This document shows positions 60,357 through 64,000 of a DNA stretch of 64,000 bases, one piece after another. The stretch's first letter is position 1. Each line of letters opens with the position of its first letter. This stretch comes from JACMQX01 sp040385105 (GTDB taxonomy: Bacteria; Pseudomonadota; Gammaproteobacteria; Burkholderiales; Burkholderiaceae_C), in the NCBI GenBank assembly GCA_040385105.1, contig JAZKHY010000045.1, positions 1 through 64,000 of the forward strand, written 5' to 3'. The notes under the pieces are model-generated. The model had not been told where the DNA came from. It made no database searches and saw nothing but the letters and a program-made list of their open reading frames with translations. Position numbers and translations under genes: made by a program.

Positions 60357-61559
60357 ATGAAACTGACCCGACGCCACCTCACCCTCGCCGCCGTTGCCGC
60401 CGGCGCGGCCAATCTGTTCTCGCCCGCTGCGGCCCAGGGCACCGGCCCGATCCGCATCGGCAGCACGCTGGCACTGACCGGCCCGCTATCTGCCACGGCG
60501 CTCACCCACAAGCTCGTGGGCGAGATCTATGTGGAGCAGCTCAATGCCCGCGGCGGCCTGCTCGGCCGCAAGGTCGAATGGATCGTCAAGGACGACCAGT
60601 CCAAGCCCGACCTGGCCCGCACGCTGTACGAGCAGCTGGTGACCGCCGACAAGGTGGACCTGCTGATGGGCCCGTATGCCACCGGCGCCATCCTCTCGGC
60701 CATGGGCGTGGCCCAGCGCTACAACAAGGTGCTGGTGCACCACACCTTCGGCATCCCGCACCTGGCCAAGTACGATATGCAGTTCCCGGCCTGGTCGCTC
60801 GGCGCCGACCCGGGCAACACGGTGTCGAACATGCTGTTCGATGCGCTCAACTCGTCGGGCAAGCCGCCCAAGACCATTGCCATCGTGACGAGCAAGTTCC
60901 CGTCGATCCACTTCATGTCGCTGGCGGGCCGCGAGGTCGCGAAGAAGCGCGGCCTGCAGGAAGTGCTGTTCCTTGAATGGGACTTCGGCAACCGCGACTT
61001 TGGCCCCATTGCCGCACGCGTGAAGGATGCCAAGCCCGACCTGGTCTGGATGGGTGACATCGGCCTGGAAGGCAACATGCTGCTGGACGCGATGAAGAAG
61101 ATCGACTACACGCCGCCGCTGCACTTCCACCTGTATCCCGCGCCCGGCCCGATGAGCAAGGCCGCCGACGGCAACAACGCACTGTCGCTGACCATCTTTG
61201 AAGAGCACCCGCCCTTCACCACCAACCCGGTGGCCGCCGAGTTCGTGAAGATCTTCAACGACCGGGCGACCAAGGCCAACCTGCCCGACACCAGCGTCGA
61301 GGTCCAGGCCGCCGCGTCCTACACCGCCTGGCAGATCCTGGAGGCCGGCGTCAAGGGCGCGGGCAACCTGGACGACAAGGCCATTGCCGCGTTCATCAAG
61401 AAGAGCCGCATCAACACCATCCAGGGCAGCCTGCGCTTTGACGGCCCCGGCAACTACGGCGACGACCTGATGAAGCTCAAGCAGGTGCAGAACGGCAAAT
61501 GGGCCGTGGTGTACCCGACGCAGTTCGCACCACCCGGCGCGAAGCTGCAGGTCAAGTAA
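60357..61559 (+). CDS. Liv-type ABC transporter substrate-binding protein
   Basis: The product is 400 residues from ATG 60357 after AACAGGAGACAAGCC. It has a twin-Arg-like signal (MKLTRRHLTLAAVAAGAANL), then IRIGSTLALTGPLSATALTH, VEWIVKDDQSKPDLARTLYE and VDLLMGPYATGAILSAMG, the pattern of the branched-chain amino acid/aromatic acid binding family. It is the first gene of an importer with the two permeases behind it. In this catabolic setting an aromatic or dicarboxylic acid is a likelier ligand than an amino acid. Confidence 0.9.
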   Translation: MKLTRRHLTLAAVAAGAANLFSPAAAQGTGPIRIGSTLALTGPLSATALTHKLVGEIYVEQLNARGGLLGRKVEWIVKDDQSKPDLARTLYEQLVTADKVDLLMGPYATGAILSAMGVAQRYNKVLVHHTFGIPHLAKYDMQFPAWSLGADPGNTVSNMLFDALNSSGKPPKTIAIVTSKFPSIHFMSLAGREVAKKRGLQEVLFLEWDFGNRDFGPIAARVKDAKPDLVWMGDIGLEGNMLLDAMKKIDYTPPLHFHLYPAPGPMSKAADGNNALSLTIFEEHPPFTTNPVAAEFVKIFNDRATKANLPDTSVEVQAAASYTAWQILEAGVKGAGNLDDKAIAAFIKKSRINTIQGSLRFDGPGNYGDDLMKLKQVQNGKWAVVYPTQFAPPGAKLQVK

Positions 61560-61573
61560 GAGCGCGCCCGCAG

Positions 61574-62431
61574 ATGAGCTTTCCAAGTTTCAACCTGCTG
61601 GCCCAGTCCATCCTCTCGGGGATCTTCATCGGCAGCCTGTACGGGCTGATCGGTTTGGGGCTGGGCCTGACCTGGGGCCTGCTGCGCCAGATCAACCTGG
61701 CCCATTTCGGGCTGGTGTTCCTCTCGGCCTACCTGAGCTACCACGCGGCCACCGTGTGGCACTGGGACCCTTTCATCACGCTGCTGGTCCTGCCGCCGCT
61801 GTTCTTCGCATTTGGCGTCGGCATGCAGTGGGTTCTGGCGCGGTTCTCGATCTCGCCGTTCAACTCACTGCTGGTGACGTTCGGCATCACGGTGGTGATG
61901 GAGAGCCTCATCCAGGGCATCTGGACAGCGGACTTCCGCCGCATGGAGACCCATTACAACGACATGAAGTTCACCATCGGCTCGCTGTATGTGCCGATAC
62001 CGGAACTCGTGACGCTCGTGATCTCCGTGACGCTCTGCGTGCTGATATGGGCCGCGATGCGCTACACCGACCTGGGCAAGGCGCTGCGCGCCATGGCCGA
62101 AGACGGCCCGATTGCCTCGGCCTTCGGCATCAACCAGAAAGGCATGTCGCTGATGCTCGCCGGCATCTGCGCCGCGCTGGCTGCGGTGGCCGGCATCTGC
62201 CTGGCGCTGACCTTCACGCTGGCGCCTTCGCAGATCTTTGCGTGGGTGGGCGTTGTCTTTGCTGCGGTCATGCTGGGCGGGCTGGGCAGCGCGCTCGGGC
62301 CGCTGGTGGCAGGCATCATCATCGGTGTGAGCGAGGCCGTGACCATGGCTGTGGCCTCACCGTCGTGGGCGCCCATCGTGTCGTTCTCCCTGCTCATCGT
62401 GATGCTCCTTTTCAGGCCAGGAAAGCTCTGA
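61574..62431 (+). CDS. Liv-type ABC transporter permease (LivH-like)
   Basis: The 285-residue permease has about eight membrane helices and the LivH signature LYGLIGLGLGLTWGLLRQINLAHFG in two overlapping parts, plus GKALRAMAEDGPIASAFGIN, the loop that contacts the ATPase. ATG 61574 lies 14 bases after the binding-protein stop. It ends one base before the next permease gene, so it is co-translated with it. Confidence 0.92.
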   Translation: MSFPSFNLLAQSILSGIFIGSLYGLIGLGLGLTWGLLRQINLAHFGLVFLSAYLSYHAATVWHWDPFITLLVLPPLFFAFGVGMQWVLARFSISPFNSLLVTFGITVVMESLIQGIWTADFRRMETHYNDMKFTIGSLYVPIPELVTLVISVTLCVLIWAAMRYTDLGKALRAMAEDGPIASAFGINQKGMSLMLAGICAALAAVAGICLALTFTLAPSQIFAWVGVVFAAVMLGGLGSALGPLVAGIIIGVSEAVTMAVASPSWAPIVSFSLLIVMLLFRPGKL

Positions 62432-62432
62432 C

Positions 62433-64000
62433 ATGAACAAGACTGTTTTGGGCATCGTCGGTGCCGGCTTGCTGCTGGCGGCCGTTCCCTGGCTCGGCGT
62501 GCCGGCCTTCTATGAATCCTTCCTCTATCTCCTGTGCCACTGGATGATCCTGGCGCTGTCGTGGAACATCCTGTCGGGCTACTCGGGTTATTTCTCGTTC
62601 GGCCACGGTGCGTTCTTCGGCATCGGCATGTACACCTCGGCAGGCCTGTCGGCCAACCTGGGCTGGCCCTTCCTCTGGACCCTTCCGGTCGCTGCGCTGC
62701 TTGCGGCGCTGCTCGGCATGGGGCTGGGTGCGGTGGTGTTCCGGGTGCGATCGGTGCGCGGCGAGCTGTTCGCGCTGCTCACGCTGGCTGTCACTTTTGT
62801 GGTGGGCACCATCGTGCTCAACACGCGGATTGACGGCGGGCCGGGCATCTACCTCAATGCCGTACCGGTACCGGCCCTCGGGCCCACGGCTTCGTCGTCC
62901 ATCTTCCTCATGGCACTGGCGGGGGCGGTGGCCACGCTGCTGATCTCCTGGCGCATCCAGTCCTCGCGGCTGGGTACCGGCCTGTTCGCCATCCATGACG
63001 ACGAGGATGTGGCCGAGGTCATGGGCGTGCCGACCTTCCGCTACAAGATCATGGCCTACGGCATCTCGTGTGCGCTGGCCGGCCTGGCAGGCGGCATCCA
63101 TGCGCTGTTCGTGTCGTATGTGACGGCGGGCGAGACCTTCAACATCGTCGTGCCGCTCACGGTGGTGCTGATGAGCGTGCTGGGCGGCACGCGGCACTGG
63201 GCCGGGCCGGCGGTGGGCGCGGTGGCGATCACCTGCCTGATGTATTACTTCTCGACCGGCAACAACCCGGTGGCGGGCAAGGCCGCCGTGGGCGTGATCC
63301 TGGTGCTGGTGATCCTGTTCATGCCCAACGGCATCATGGGTTTCATCCTGAAGCGCAAGGCAGGCAAGCGGGCGGAGCGGCCCGCAGTGCCGGTGGTTGC
63401 CGCGGAGCCCGAATCCGCCCCTGCAGCGCAGCCGGCTGCGCCACAAGCCGCTGCGGGCTCTGCGCCCAAGGTGCTCCTGGAAGTGCATGACCTGGCCAAG
63501 TCGTTTCGCGGCGTGCAGGCGCTCGGCGGCGTCAGCCTGCAGGTGTACGAGGGCGAGATCCTCGGGCTGCTCGGGCCCAACGGTTCGGGCAAGTCAACCT
63601 TCATCAACGTGGTGAGCGGGCATTTCCCGGCCACGGGCGGGCAGATGCTGTTTGAGGGCCGGCAGCTGGCCGGGCTTCCCGCGCACAGCATTGCGCAGTC
63701 CGGCATTGCGCGCACCTACCAGATACCGCGCCCGTTCGCGCACCTGACGGTGCTGCAGAACGTGGCCCTGGTGGCCATGTTCGGCGGCGCATCGCTGGAC
63801 CACAAGCAGGCCACAGCCGAGGCCTGGAAGTGGCTGGAGTTCACCGGCCTGGCCGACAAGGCCGACGCCTTGCCGGACGACCTGAACCTGCACCAGCGCA
63901 AGTTCCTCGAGCTCACGCGCGCACTCGCTTCCAGGCCGCGCCTGGTGCTGCTGGACGAAGTGCTGTCGGGCCTGACGCCTGGCGAGATCAACGAAGCCAT
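62433..64000 (+). CDS. LivM-type permease fused to LivG-type ATPase (runs off window end)
   Basis: One frame from ATG 62433 stays open to the window edge (522 codons seen). Residues 1-310 are a LivM permease (SGYSGYFSFGHGAFFGIGMY, MGVPTFRYKIMAYGISCALA). About 30 Ala/Pro-rich residues follow, then an ABC ATPase with Walker A GPNGSGKS near residue 381, and Walker B LVLLDE near 507. Where LivG has an LSGGQ-like signature this reads DDLNLHQRKFLELTRALA, and the base after Walker B is DEV, not DEP. A fusion removes the need for a separate livG; the livF gene may lie just beyond the window. Confidence 0.88.
   Translation, partial: MNKTVLGIVGAGLLLAAVPWLGVPAFYESFLYLLCHWMILALSWNILSGYSGYFSFGHGAFFGIGMYTSAGLSANLGWPFLWTLPVAALLAALLGMGLGAVVFRVRSVRGELFALLTLAVTFVVGTIVLNTRIDGGPGIYLNAVPVPALGPTASSSIFLMALAGAVATLLISWRIQSSRLGTGLFAIHDDEDVAEVMGVPTFRYKIMAYGISCALAGLAGGIHALFVSYVTAGETFNIVVPLTVVLMSVLGGTRHWAGPAVGAVAITCLMYYFSTGNNPVAGKAAVGVILVLVILFMPNGIMGFILKRKAGKRAERPAVPVVAAEPESAPAAQPAAPQAAAGSAPKVLLEVHDLAKSFRGVQALGGVSLQVYEGEILGLLGPNGSGKSTFINVVSGHFPATGGQMLFEGRQLAGLPAHSIAQSGIARTYQIPRPFAHLTVLQNVALVAMFGGASLDHKQATAEAWKWLEFTGLADKADALPDDLNLHQRKFLELTRALASRPRLVLLDEVLSGLTPGEINEA

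Noticed and set aside
62412..63488. A 358-codon minus-strand frame at the end of the Liv operon
   Set aside because: It is the shadow of the LivM-type permease, which has clear helices and motifs on the plus strand.

Overview
The window is GC-rich, densely coded DNA of a betaproteobacterium, most likely order Burkholderiales and close to Comamonadaceae. The grounds are seven periplasmic Bug (TctC-type) solute receptors, a pcaIJF set under an IclR regulator, many family III CoA-transferases, and the housekeeping run PHP phosphatase - EamA transporter - YrdC/Sua5 - M50 protease - trpS. This is inferred from protein content alone; no rRNA, tRNA or CRISPR array was found.

Layout. (1) 1-7077, plus strand: acyl-CoA dehydrogenase tail, MaoC hydratase, AtuA-type pair, SCP-x-type thiolase, Bug receptor, CoA-transferase and LysR regulator, a CoA-dependent acid catabolism unit. 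(2) 7135-13416, minus strand: an SDR with a lost catalytic pair, alpha-methylacyl-CoA racemase, DUF2889 protein, Bug, CoA-transferase and acyl-CoA dehydrogenase. (3) 13700-19372: Bug, hemerythrin-like protein, Rieske oxygenase and a 4,5-dihydroxyphthalate decarboxylase-like enzyme, followed in convergence by a regulator that fuses an HTH, a citrate-synthase fold without its catalytic histidines, and a MarR domain. Similar TTGATCA palindromes lie at both promoters. (4) 19444-24403: secreted esterase-like protein, then a beta-CASP metallo-hydrolase / AMP phosphorylase-type / PRPP synthetase-like operon behind an FNR-type site. (5) 24579-34539: PA2779/PA2778 pair, MFS exporter, histidine kinase and response regulator, and the trpS-PHP housekeeping block. 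(6) 34573-38125: IclR regulator and pcaIJF.

(7) 38126-40751 is an accessory islet of visibly lower GC with a two-TM protein and a short NYN protein. It is bracketed by two inverted copies of a highly structured repeat whose stems differ in sequence but stay paired. (8) 40752-46022: two beta-hydroxyacid-dehydrogenase-like enzymes, an amidohydrolase, a Bug and a maleylacetate reductase. (9) 47268-49345: wreck of a two-partner-secretion/CDI exoprotein next to an orphan immunity-like gene. (10) 49467-54322 and 54336-64000: two intradiol dioxygenase clusters, each with a LysR gene. One carries YciI, Dabb and NTF2-like small proteins, a Bug and a nitroreductase. The other carries a citryl-CoA-lyase-like protein, a CoA-transferase, two tandem Bugs and a Liv-type ABC importer whose second permease is fused to an ATPase; that gene runs off the window.

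Together the window reads as an aromatic and organic-acid scavenging region. Uptake is by Bug and Liv binding proteins, rings are opened by Rieske and intradiol oxygenases, and maleylacetate reductase and PcaIJF lead to acetyl-CoA and succinyl-CoA, alongside several CoA-thioester routes of unknown substrate. The most unusual items are the HTH-citrate synthase-MarR fusion and the paired structured repeats.
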